From SCGC-AG-212-J23 sp035762345 (GTDB taxonomy: Bacteria > Pseudomonadota > Gammaproteobacteria > Burkholderiales > SG8-39): a DNA stretch of 10,346 nt. Shown here one piece after another: positions 1 through 6,168 of the stretch (position 1 is the first letter of the stretch; each line of letters starts with the position of its first letter). The notes below the pieces were generated by a model. That model had not been told where the DNA came from. It saw only the letters and a list, made by a program, of their open reading frames with translations, and did no database searches. The stretch lies in assembly GCA_035762345.1 (NCBI GenBank), contig DASTPE010000026.1:1-10346 (forward strand), in the 5' to 3' direction. Position numbers and translations under genes: made by a program.

Positions 1-107
1 TCTACGCTTTCGAGTCCAAGAACTTTCTTGTTCAGAGTTCCTGAGGCCACGGTGATCGGCTTCGCTCTGCGCGGGGCGCAGGTGAAGTCAACGCCATAGA
101 TCCTCAA
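1..107 (-). CDS. DUF429-domain protein, N-terminal fragment (runs off the left edge)
   Basis: Reading leftwards from a TTG at 107-105 gives 35 open codons beginning MRIYGVDFTCAPRRAKPITV (TTG read as Met), then the window ends. The pattern 'hydrophobic-GVDFT-x-AP-R-x-x-KPIT' matches my recollection of the N-terminus of DUF429 proteins, predicted to have an RNase H-like fold. In that fold the Asp of GVD (residue 7) would sit on the first strand at the active site. The TTG overlaps the TGA of the upstream lysR gene by 4 bases (TTGA), which suggests translational coupling; a purine-rich GAAGGG lies about 6 bases before it. The other frames of this stretch show no family I recognise. The family call rests on about 35 residues. 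No substrate or pathway is known to me. Confidence 0.68.
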   Translation of the reverse strand, partial: MRIYGVDFTCAPRRAKPITVASGTLNKKVLGLESV

Positions 108-955
108 CCGAGCCCTTCCCGCAAGGCGGCGAGCGCGCCCGACTGATGGCCGCGCGGCCATACGAGCATCGTGCGCGCCTTGGATACCTGCGGCGGCAGC
201 GCATGCACGGCGAGCTGAGTTTCCGCGCCGACGACGCGCAGCACGGAACGGGGAACGACCGCGATACCGCCGCCCGCCGCGACACACGCGGTGATGGCGT
301 GATAAGAGCCGTACTCCATGACGCGCTCGGCGACAACGCTCGCGCGGCCGAGCCACGTCTCGAGCCGCCGTCGATAGGAGCAGCCGGTGGGAAAGGCGAG
401 AAGCACCCGGCTTTCGAGCTCCTTCGGAGTGCTGACGCGGCCGTGTCCCCGCGGCGTGATGAGGACGAGCTCCTCCGTGAAGGCATGCTGCATCTCGAGG
501 CGCTTAACGGAAAAAGGCTCGGCCACGAACGCTGCCTCGATCTCCCCACGCAGCACCCTGTCGACGAGCGCGCCGCTCGTGCCGGTAACGAGCTCCAGCC
601 GCACCCCCGGATGCGCGCGGTGATACGCGGCAAGCACCGGCGGAAGACGGGTCGCGGCCGTGCTCTCCAGCGCGCCCAGCCGGAACACGCCGTGCGGAGC
701 GTGTTTCTTGATCGCGGCCTGCGCCTCGGTCGACAGGCGCAGCAGCCGATCGGCGTACTCGAGCAACAGCCTACCCTCCGAGGAGAGCACGAGCCTGCGC
801 CCCTGGCGGTGAAAGAGCTTCGCGCCGAGACGCGCCTCGAGCTGCTTGACGCGCGTGGTCACATTCGACTGCACGCGGTGCAGCGCCGTGGCGGCGCGCG
901 TGATGCCGCCCTGCTCAGCGACGGCCTTGAAGATCTGCAGCTCGACGAGGTCCAT
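104..955 (-). CDS. LysR-family transcriptional regulator (PtrR/YneJ-like group)
   Basis: This 283-residue protein is a normal-length LysR regulator. The N-terminal winged helix-turn-helix covers about residues 1-60 (MDLVELQIFKAVAEQGGITR, then the ITRAATALHRVQSNVTTRVKQLE recognition region). It is followed by the linker helix and a two-lobed substrate-binding domain from about residue 90, containing FRLGALESTAATRLPPVLAAYH and later the AGGGIAVVP segment typical of the effector cleft. The VQSNVTTRVKQLE and LGALESTAA segments resemble the PtrR/YneJ group as I remember it; the effector cannot be read from sequence. The gene diverges from the nitronate monooxygenase gene across a short AT-rich spacer, the classic layout for a LysR regulator controlling its neighbour and itself. 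Its TGA overlaps the TTG start of a DUF429 gene. The ATG at 955-953 gives the standard LysR N-terminus, so I am confident of the start. Confidence 0.93.
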   Translation of the reverse strand: MDLVELQIFKAVAEQGGITRAATALHRVQSNVTTRVKQLEARLGAKLFHRQGRRLVLSSEGRLLLEYADRLLRLSTEAQAAIKKHAPHGVFRLGALESTAATRLPPVLAAYHRAHPGVRLELVTGTSGALVDRVLRGEIEAAFVAEPFSVKRLEMQHAFTEELVLITPRGHGRVSTPKELESRVLLAFPTGCSYRRRLETWLGRASVVAERVMEYGSYHAITACVAAGGGIAVVPRSVLRVVGAETQLAVHALPPQVSKARTMLVWPRGHQSGALAALREGLG

Positions 956-1047
956 CGTTCAGGAATGGAGAATCATTAGTTCATAATTATTCATTTCTCA
1001 AGAAACATGAGTCAAGCTAAAGTTCGTGTCTTCTGGCGAGGTGTCCC
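956..1047. promoter_or_regulatory. Divergent lysR / nitronate monooxygenase control region with candidate LysR operators
   Basis: This 92-base spacer is much richer in A/T than the genes around it. It contains the palindrome ATAATTAT at 983-990 and a second inverted repeat, TTTCT-CA-AGAAA, at 994-1005. LysR regulators usually bind T-N11-A inverted repeats; T991/A1003 and T995/A1007 fit that spacing, but in AT-rich DNA this is weak evidence. For the rightward gene, TTCTCA (995-1000), a 17-base spacer and TAAAGT (1018-1023) each match 4 of 6 consensus bases. That would put transcription start near 1030 and the second repeat over the -35 box. GAGGT at 1038-1042 is a good ribosome binding site 5 bases before the ATG. 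I see no equally good promoter for lysR. Confidence 0.55.
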
Positions 1048-2034
1048 ATGTCCATCCGCACTGCACTCACCGACGCGCTGGCAATCCGGCACCCCATCCT
1101 GCTCGCGCCGATGGATATCGTGTCCGATGCGCGCCTGACCGCCGCGGTCAGCGCGGCCGGCGCTCTCGGCCTGCTCGGCGGCGGCTACGGCGACGCGCAG
1201 TGGCTGCGTCGCGAGCTCGACCTCCTCGAGCGCTCGAAGGCGCGCTTCGGCGTGGGGTTCATCACCTGGAGCATGGCGCGGCAGCCCAAGCTCCTCGACT
1301 TGGCGCTAGAGCGAAAGCCGGCCGCAGTGATGCTCTCGTTTGGCGACCCGGCGCCCTTTGCCGACCGGATCAAGCGCGCCGGCGCGCGCCTTATTTGCCA
1401 GGTCCAGACCCTGGCAGTGGCGAAGGAAGCCGCCGCGAGCGGCGCCGACATCCTGGTCGCGCAGGGCGCGGAGGCGGGCGGCCACGGCGTCTCGCGCGGG
1501 CTCATTACGCTCGTCCCCGAAATCGTCGACGCGGTCGGCAGCCGTATCCCGGTCGTTGCGTGCGGCGGCCTGGCCGACGGACGCGGCCTTGCGGCGGGAC
1601 TGATGCTTGGGGCCTCCGGAGCGATGTTCGGCACGCGCTTCTATGCCTCGCAAGAGGCCGCCGGCGCCGACGCCGCCAAGGAACGCATTCGCGCCGCGAG
1701 CGGCGACGATTCGCTGCGCAGCATCGTGTTCGACATTTCGCGCCGCAACGTCTGGCCGGCGCCGTTTACCGGACGCTGCCTGCGCAACAGCTTTCTCGAT
1801 CTCTGGTACGGGCGCGAAATGGAGCTCCTGCGCGCCGCCGACGCGGAAGCTGAACGCCTGGCTGAGGCGCGCCGCAAGCAGGACTTCGACGTCGCGCCGG
1901 TGATTGCCGGCGAGGCTTCCGGCCTGGTGCACGAAATCCTTCCCGCGCGCGAGATCGTGGATCGAATCACACGCGAAGCCGAGACCTTGCTGACGCGGAA
2001 TTATTCTCGCGCCGAGAGCGCGATCTCGTCGTAG
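1048..2034 (+). CDS. Nitronate monooxygenase (2-nitropropane dioxygenase family)
   Basis: This 328-residue FMN-dependent TIM-barrel enzyme belongs to the family that oxidises alkyl nitronates such as propionate 3-nitronate to aldehyde or ketone and nitrite. The barrel opens with RHPILLAPMDIVSDARLTAAVSAAGALGLLGGG (residues 14-46), which holds the family's first FMN-contacting loop. Next come FGVGFITW (67-74) and the hallmark VAQGAEAGGHG (137-147), where His146 aligns with the catalytic base of characterised members. VVACGGLADGRGLAAGLMLGASGAMFGTRF follows and forms the FMN phosphate-binding loops. It is a soluble cytoplasmic protein of usual length. The ATG has a GAGGT ribosome site and gives a natural N-terminus. 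Distant members act as enoyl reductases or other FMN oxidoreductases, so the substrate is not certain. Its 3' end overlaps the convergent VOC gene by 34 bases. Control by the divergent LysR protein is inferred from layout. Confidence 0.9.
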   Translation: MSIRTALTDALAIRHPILLAPMDIVSDARLTAAVSAAGALGLLGGGYGDAQWLRRELDLLERSKARFGVGFITWSMARQPKLLDLALERKPAAVMLSFGDPAPFADRIKRAGARLICQVQTLAVAKEAAASGADILVAQGAEAGGHGVSRGLITLVPEIVDAVGSRIPVVACGGLADGRGLAAGLMLGASGAMFGTRFYASQEAAGADAAKERIRAASGDDSLRSIVFDISRRNVWPAPFTGRCLRNSFLDLWYGREMELLRAADAEAERLAEARRKQDFDVAPVIAGEASGLVHEILPAREIVDRITREAETLLTRNYSRAESAISS

Positions 2035-2414
2035 CCGCGCCCGCTGAACTCGATCAGGCAGAAGCCGTTGCCGAAAGGATCGGCGAGGAGCGCGAGCTTG
2101 CCGTAGGCGTGGCTCGTCACGTCGCGCTCGAGCCTTGCTCCCGCGGCCCGCGCGCGCCTCACGGCTTCGCCGATGTCGGGCACGACGAAGTCCAGATGCA
2201 CCGGCGTCCAGTGGCGGGCGTAATCGCGCTTCTGGTCATTAACCGGAGAAATGGCGCTGCCAGCGGGCTTGGGCAGGAGGTAGAAAGGCGAGCTCGAGCC
2301 AACCAGCTCGATCCAGCCGTCAAAGCGTCGGCCAATTCTGAGGCCGAGCCCGTCGCAATAAAAGCGCGTGCCCTTCTCGAGATCGTCGACATCGATATTG
2401 ACGAGAACCCTCAA
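2001..2414 (-). CDS. VOC-family (glyoxalase/dioxygenase superfamily) protein
   Basis: I place the start at a TTG at 2414-2412 (137 residues, MRVLVNIDVDDLEKGTRFYC...). This is the usual beginning of this family and it overlaps the upstream osmC-like TGA as TTGA. An ATG at 2465 would add 17 residues unlike the fold. The two beta-alpha-beta-beta-beta modules are visible: the first runs through FYCDGLGLRIGRRFDGWIEL, the second through VHLDFVVPDIGEAVRRARAAGARL and ends with ADPFGNGFCLIEF. His73 and Glu122 sit where the metal ligands lie in glyoxalase-type enzymes. Members include glyoxalase I, ring-cleaving dioxygenases and antibiotic-binding proteins, so the reaction cannot be assigned. It is the last gene of a three-gene minus-strand unit and overlaps the convergent nitronate monooxygenase gene tail-to-tail by 34 bases. 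Confidence 0.85.
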   Translation of the reverse strand: MRVLVNIDVDDLEKGTRFYCDGLGLRIGRRFDGWIELVGSSSPFYLLPKPAGSAISPVNDQKRDYARHWTPVHLDFVVPDIGEAVRRARAAGARLERDVTSHAYGKLALLADPFGNGFCLIEFSGRGYDEIALSARE

Positions 2415-2908
2415 AGCGAGCGGCGTACCGGCGGCGCGTTGCGGATCGTCTGCAGCACGACGCAATAGCGCTCGGTGAGCTCGAGCAGCTTCTTCAATTG
2501 GTCGGCGGACGCGTCGCTGTCCAGATCGAACTTGAGCCGGATCTCCCGGAACCCGACCGGCGCCCCTCTTGCGACTCCGAGCGTGCCGCGGAAGTCAAGG
2601 TCGCCCTCCGCCGTCACTCTTGCGTCCTTCAAGTCGATGCCGAGCGCAGTCGCCACCGCCTTTAGCGTGACCCCGGCGCAGGCGACGAGCGCCTCGAGCA
2701 GCATGTCTCCGGAGCAAGCCTGCAGCCCGCTGCCGCCGCTCGCGGGATGCAGGCCCGCCTCCACCAACGCTTTTCCGGTGTCGACCCTGCAGGCGATGCC
2801 CTCGCCGATGCGACCCTGCGCCCGCAGCGTCACCACGGCCACGGCCGGATCCTTCTTGTAGCGCTCCTTGAGGGGGGCCTGAAGCGCCCTGAGCTGTTCA
2901 GGAGTCAT
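2411..2908 (-). CDS. OsmC-family protein
   Basis: This 165-residue protein starts at an ATG (2908-2906) that overlaps the TGA of the preceding HugZ-like gene by 4 bases (ATGA). The reading frame stays open far upstream across the opposite strand of lolC, but that extension is a shadow and the real protein begins MTPEQLRALQAPLKERYKKD. OsmC hallmarks are visible: CSGDMLLEALVACAGVTLKAVATALGID with Cys77 in the long central helix, and LLELTERYCVVLQTI with Cys149. These occupy the places of the peroxidatic and resolving cysteines of OsmC/Ohr hydroperoxide reductases. Two further cysteines (40 and 65) precede them. The family detoxifies organic hydroperoxides using thiol reductants, but many OsmC-like branches have no proven activity. 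The position between a flavin split-barrel gene and a VOC gene is consistent with a stress-protection role. Confidence 0.88.
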   Translation of the reverse strand: MTPEQLRALQAPLKERYKKDPAVAVVTLRAQGRIGEGIACRVDTGKALVEAGLHPASGGSGLQACSGDMLLEALVACAGVTLKAVATALGIDLKDARVTAEGDLDFRGTLGVARGAPVGFREIRLKFDLDSDASADQLKKLLELTERYCVVLQTIRNAPPVRRSL

Positions 2909-3366
2909 GACGTCGTGGCTCGGATGAGCTCCTCCTTGGACAAGTTGTGGATACGGCCGAAGCCGGCGACGAAGCGCGCGTCGCGCGGCGTGATTTTCCA
3001 GAATGAGAAGTCGGCAAGCTCGAAGTTGATCGCCTGCTCCGGGAAGCGCGCGAGCCACCGGGTCTTCAAATCGTCGTTCTGTGGAATCCGCATAGCCTCG
3101 CCCCGTACCGTGACGCGCATGAAGGTGAACGGATCGGCGCGGCCATCGTCGGTCTCGGCGACCGAGAGCGCGACGCGCGGTTCCTGTGCCATGTCCTGCG
3201 TATGCCACGCCAGGCGGCTCACGTGCACATAGAAGGCGGAGAAATCCTTCTCCGGCATGAAGAGGGTCATCGACACCATCGGCGCGCCCGTGCGCAGCGT
3301 GCCGAGATGGGCGATGCGCTCCTGCGAGAGCAGCTTCTTGAGCAGGCCGGCGGTCTCGGCGTCCAT
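2905..3366 (-). CDS. HugZ-like pyridoxamine 5'-phosphate oxidase-family (FMN split-barrel) protein
   Basis: With the ATG at 3366 the product is 153 residues. It shows the split-barrel pattern: LLSQERIAHLGTLRTGAPMVSMTLFMPE (first strands), FYVHVSRLAWHTQDMAQEPRVALSVAE (the region that usually packs on FMN), then FTFMRVTVRGEAMRIP. The C-terminal SFWKITPRDARFVAGFGRIHNL resembles the 'ARFVAGFGRAH' signature of HugZ-type proteins, some of which bind or degrade heme; others only bind flavin. It lacks the extra C-terminal domain of long HugZ proteins. In-frame ATGs at 3399 (164 residues, with AAGGGG close upstream) and 3411 are possible alternative starts; the extra residues do not look conserved. 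It heads the leftward unit, is divergent from lolC across about 43 bases, and is coupled to the OsmC-family gene by an ATGA overlap. Confidence 0.82.
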   Translation of the reverse strand: MDAETAGLLKKLLSQERIAHLGTLRTGAPMVSMTLFMPEKDFSAFYVHVSRLAWHTQDMAQEPRVALSVAETDDGRADPFTFMRVTVRGEAMRIPQNDDLKTRWLARFPEQAINFELADFSFWKITPRDARFVAGFGRIHNLSKEELIRATTS

Positions 3367-3409
3367 CGCGACGATTGTAGTATCCTCGCGCGTCCTCATT
3401 CGCCCCTTC
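3367..3409. promoter_or_regulatory. Divergent spacer between HugZ-like gene and lolC, with TACAAT motif
   Basis: Only 43 bases separate the two start codons. On the minus strand TACAAT occupies 3379-3374, a 5 of 6 match to the sigma-70 -10 box, but I see no good -35 box (CGAATG at the right distance). If used, transcription would begin at about 3367, next to the ATG at 3366, giving a nearly leaderless message; that would favour this start over 3399. On the plus strand TAGTAT (3378-3383) is a possible -10 for lolC with no convincing -35. There is no Shine-Dalgarno sequence before the lolC ATG. Confidence 0.35.
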
Positions 3410-4651
3410 ATGCGATACGAGCTCCTCGTCGGCCTGCGGTATACCCGCGCCCGCCGGCGCAACCGCTTCATCGGGATTAATTCGGCGGTCTCCATGATCG
3501 GGATCGCGGTCGGCGTCTGGGCGCTGATCGTCGTGCTCTCGGTGATGAACGGCTTTCAGAAGGAGGTGCGCACGCGCATCCTCAGCGTAGTCTCGCACCT
3601 GCAGATCCTCGCCGACGACAACCGGCTCGAGGACTGGCGCGAAGTCCAGAAAGCGGTAGCGCAGCATCCGCGCGTGGTCGCGACCGCGCCGTTCGTTCAG
3701 GCGCAGGCCATGCTCTCCAACGGCCAGGCGGTGCGCGGAGCGGTGGTGCGCGGCATCCTCCCCGCGGAGGAGGAAAAGGTCGCCGACCTCGCGCAGCACA
3801 TGCGCGTCGGCGCGCTCGATGCATTGCGGCCGGGACAGTTCGGCGTCGTGCTCGGCACCGATCTCGCGCGCTCGCTCGGCGTACTGCGCGACGACAAGAT
3901 CGCGCTCGTCGCGCCGCAAGGCGTGGTGACGCCCGCAGGCGTGATCCCGCGGCTCAAGCAATTCACCGTGGTCGGCATCTTCGAAGCCGGTATCGTCGAC
4001 GCCGACTCGGGCCTCGCGCTTGTCCACATGCAGGACGCGCAGACCCTCTACCAGATGGGCGACGCTGTCAGCGGGGTGCGCCTCAAGCTCGACGATCTTT
4101 TCGCCGCGCGCGAGGTGGCCTACGAGCTCCTCGCCAAGCTGCCGCGTGACGTGTTCGCCTCCGACTGGACGCGCAGCCACGCGAACTTCTTCCGCGCGGT
4201 CGAGATCGAGAAGCGCATGATGTTCCTGATCCTCGGGCTGATCGTGCTGGTGGCCGCGATCAATATCATCTCGACGCTCGTCATGGCCGTGACCGACAAG
4301 CAAGCCGACATCGCGATCCTGCGCACGCTCGGCGCTGCGCCCGGCTCGATCCTGCAGATCTTCATGGTGCAGGGCATGGTCCTCGGCGTGGTCGGCACGC
4401 TGATCGGCGTGCTCACCGGGATCGTCACCGCGCTGAACATCGACGTCATCGTCCCGGCGATCGAGCGCGCCTTCAGCATCAAGTTCCTGTCGAAGGACGT
4501 CTATCTGATTCCCGACCTGCCCTCGGACCTTCAGGCAAACGACGTCATTGCGATCGCCGTGGTGGCGCTTGCGCTGTCCTTCTTCGCCACGATCTATCCG
4601 AGCTGGCGCGCCGGTCGCGTCAATCCGGCGGAGGCGCTGCGTTATGAGTGA
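3410..4651 (+). CDS. lolC: Lipoprotein-releasing ABC transporter permease (LolC/LolE family)
   Basis: This 413-residue inner-membrane permease, with LolD, extracts lipoproteins from the inner membrane and passes them to the periplasmic chaperone LolA. A short cytoplasmic start (MRYELLVGLRYTRARRRNRF) leads to transmembrane helix 1 (about 25-47), ending in the family motif LSVMNGFQKEVR. A large periplasmic MacB-like domain spans about 50-265. Three further helices lie at about 270-295, 316-345 and 379-397, with the coupling helix DKQADIAILRTLGA (296-309) between the second and third, which touches the ATPase. The segment VAPQGVVTPAGVIPRLKQFTVVGIF (167-191) matches the LolA-binding 'hook' of LolC in position and proline pattern. 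Length lies between E. coli LolC and LolE. The ATG at 3410 is chosen because upstream codons would overlap the divergent gene and add non-family residues. Only one permease is seen here, so it may work as a homodimer (LolF-type). Confidence 0.93.
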   Translation: MRYELLVGLRYTRARRRNRFIGINSAVSMIGIAVGVWALIVVLSVMNGFQKEVRTRILSVVSHLQILADDNRLEDWREVQKAVAQHPRVVATAPFVQAQAMLSNGQAVRGAVVRGILPAEEEKVADLAQHMRVGALDALRPGQFGVVLGTDLARSLGVLRDDKIALVAPQGVVTPAGVIPRLKQFTVVGIFEAGIVDADSGLALVHMQDAQTLYQMGDAVSGVRLKLDDLFAAREVAYELLAKLPRDVFASDWTRSHANFFRAVEIEKRMMFLILGLIVLVAAINIISTLVMAVTDKQADIAILRTLGAAPGSILQIFMVQGMVLGVVGTLIGVLTGIVTALNIDVIVPAIERAFSIKFLSKDVYLIPDLPSDLQANDVIAIAVVALALSFFATIYPSWRAGRVNPAEALRYE

Positions 4652-5333
4652 TGCAGTGGTCTCGTGCCGGGACTTGAGAAAGACCTACCAGGGGCCGGCG
4701 CCAGTGCAGGTGCTCCACGGAGTAAACCTCGACGTTCATGCCGGCGAGCGCATCGCCATCGTCGGTCGCTCGGGCTCCGGAAAATCGACGCTGCTCCATG
4801 TCCTCGGCGGGCTGGACGCGCCCACCTCGGGTAAGGTTCTCGTCCGGGGCAAGCCCTTCAGTACCATGAGCGAGGCCGAGCGCGGCCGGGTGCGGAACGC
4901 GACGCTCGGCTTCGTCTATCAGTTCCACCACCTCTTGCCCGAGTTCACCGCGGTGGAAAACGTCGCCATGCCGCTTTTCATCCGCAGAATGGATCGCGAC
5001 CAGGCGCGCAGCCGCGCGGCCAAGGTGCTGGCGGAGGTGGGCCTCGGGGCGCGGCTCGAGCACCAGCCGGGCGAGCTGTCCGGCGGCGAGCGCCAGCGCT
5101 GCGCTTTCGCGCGCGCGCTCGTGACCGAGCCCGCATGCGTGCTCGCCGACGAGCCCACCGGGAACCTCGACTCGCACACGGCCGACGATGTGTTCGATGC
5201 CATGGTGCGGCTCTCGGCGCTACGGCGCACCGCGTTTGTCATCGTGACTCACGACAGCGACCTCGCCGCGCGCGCCGAGCGCGTCTATGAGCTGCGCGAC
5301 GGGGTGTTGCACTCCTCGATGGTCAGCGCCTGA
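4644..5333 (+). CDS. lolD: Lipoprotein-releasing ABC transporter ATP-binding protein LolD
   Basis: This 229-residue ATPase powers lipoprotein release by the Lol complex at the cytoplasmic face of the inner membrane. All nucleotide-binding motifs are intact: Walker A GRSGSGKS (41-48), Q-loop Gln93 in FVYQFHHLLPEFTAVENVAMP, signature LSGGERQR (145-152), Walker B CVLADE (165-170) followed by the D-loop (NLDS), and switch His203 in VIVTHD. The 'QFHHLLPEFTAVENV' segment is diagnostic of LolD within the MacB/FtsE-like group. I use the ATG at 4644, which lies inside the lolC end and overlaps it by 8 bases (ATGAGTGA), so the two are translationally coupled; an upstream ATG in the same frame would only add residues coded inside lolC. 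The 3' end overlaps the convergent small membrane protein gene by 49 bases, and no lolE follows. Confidence 0.95.
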   Translation: MSDAVVSCRDLRKTYQGPAPVQVLHGVNLDVHAGERIAIVGRSGSGKSTLLHVLGGLDAPTSGKVLVRGKPFSTMSEAERGRVRNATLGFVYQFHHLLPEFTAVENVAMPLFIRRMDRDQARSRAAKVLAEVGLGARLEHQPGELSGGERQRCAFARALVTEPACVLADEPTGNLDSHTADDVFDAMVRLSALRRTAFVIVTHDSDLAARAERVYELRDGVLHSSMVSA

Positions 5334-5620
5334 GCCGCCATCGCCTGGCGGTAGAACTCGGCGTCCTGTAGCGCGCGCCACACGATGAAGCCGTCGCTCG
5401 AGCGACGCACTAGAACACGCACGAGCAGCGCCGCCAGGAAAACGATCGTGCCGGTGACGATGTAACCGATTAGGGCGAGCGCGAGGCCGAGGCCGAGGAA
5501 GGGAAGCAGAACGAGCGGAAGCAGGGTGCGGCCAGCCACGAAGCGCGCCGCCGCGTTGCGCTCGACCCTTACACGGATGTGGCCGGCCGCGTACGCGGAG
5601 ACGAAATTCGCGTGCGTCAC
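5285..5620 (-). CDS. Small two-helix membrane protein of unknown function
   Basis: I do not recognise a named family. The predicted product is 111 residues, starting at a GTG (5620-5618) that overlaps the TGA of the DUF2062 gene by 4 bases (GTGA); an ATG at 5680 would add 20 residues overlapping DUF2062 and is less likely. The protein has a basic N-terminal stretch (AAGHIRVRVERNAAARFVAGR). Two hydrophobic segments follow at about 33-53 and 54-72, with so short a turn that they may form a hairpin or one kinked element. A charged C-terminal tail contains DGFIVWRALQDAEFYRQAMAAQALTI. The tail looks like a short conserved-type helix and is unlikely to be random. Its 3' end overlaps lolD by 49 bases on the opposite strand. 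Linkage to DUF2062 suggests a shared membrane context, no more. Confidence 0.7.
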   Translation of the reverse strand: MTHANFVSAYAAGHIRVRVERNAAARFVAGRTLLPLVLLPFLGLGLALALIGYIVTGTIVFLAALLVRVLVRRSSDGFIVWRALQDAEFYRQAMAAQALTIEECNTPSRSS

Positions 5621-6168
5621 ACGCGCGCCTTGCGGCGCCGTGCTCGGGCGCGCCAAGCCGCCACGACGTAAGCCCGCCACGCGAGCTGCACCGCCACGTA
5701 ACCGAGCAGCGCCAGCGTACAGCCAAGCGCGACCAGGCCAATGGCGAGCGGCTTACCAAGCGCGATCATCCACGCCCCCAGGCCGCTCAACGACTCGGCG
5801 AAATTGCCCCAGTCGAACTCGAACGGGTGGACCTGCGCCGCGTGCTCTCCCGGCAGCAGCAACCTGCCGTACGCATACGCAACGAGGTAAAGCGGCACGA
5901 TCGTGAACGGGTTGGTGTAAAACGTTACGAGCAGCGCCACCGGGATGTTCTTCTTCAGGGGGACAGCGAGCAGGAGCGCGGTGAGCATCTGCAGCGGCCC
6001 CGGCACGAGGCCCGAGAAGAGGCCGATCGCCACGGCGCCCGACACGGAGCGGCGGTTGAGATGCCACAGGTTCGGATGGTGCAGCCAGCGGCCGAATGCC
6101 GCGACCATGCGGCTCGAGCGCAGCTTCTCGGGATTGGGCAGGTACTTGCGGAAATACTTGCGCGGCAC
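5617..6168 (-). CDS. DUF2062 domain-containing inner-membrane protein
   Basis: The product is 183 residues from a GTG at 6168-6166, giving VPRKYFRKYLPNPEKLRSSR, the usual N-terminus of this family (read as MPRKYFRKYL). The core WLHHPNLWHLNRRSVSGAVAIGLFSGLVPGPLQMLTALLLAVPLKKNIPVALLVTFYTNPFTIVPLY (about residues 29-94) carries the DUF2062 signature, including the G-x-x-PGP turn and the 'TNP.T..PLY' motif. Membrane segments lie at about 43-66, 75-100 and 141-165, and the C-terminus is strongly basic (RARARRRKAR). Function is unknown; the family is a common small membrane protein in proteobacteria and often lies close to comEC or lol genes in betaproteobacteria. A TACAAT -10-like motif (6203-6198) lies 23 bases or so before the likely leader. 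It is translationally coupled to the following small membrane protein by GTGA. Confidence 0.88.
   Translation of the reverse strand: MPRKYFRKYLPNPEKLRSSRMVAAFGRWLHHPNLWHLNRRSVSGAVAIGLFSGLVPGPLQMLTALLLAVPLKKNIPVALLVTFYTNPFTIVPLYLVAYAYGRLLLPGEHAAQVHPFEFDWGNFAESLSGLGAWMIALGKPLAIGLVALGCTLALLGYVAVQLAWRAYVVAAWRARARRRKARV

Noticed and set aside
3..44. Plus-strand frame reading YAFESKNFLVQSS then stop, a possible end of a gene from the left.
   Set aside because: It is too short to support, and the minus-strand DUF429 reading of the same bases has recognisable motifs and a coupled start.
146..979. 277-codon plus-strand frame opposite lysR.
   Set aside because: It is antisense to a clear LysR regulator, has a shadow-like composition, and ends in the divergent promoter region.
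2909..4303. Very long open frame on the minus strand continuing upstream of the OsmC start, antisense to lolC.
   Set aside because: High G/C at third positions keeps antisense frames open. The stretch is a low-complexity, Arg/His/Asp-rich shadow of lolC and the OsmC domain starts cleanly at 2908.
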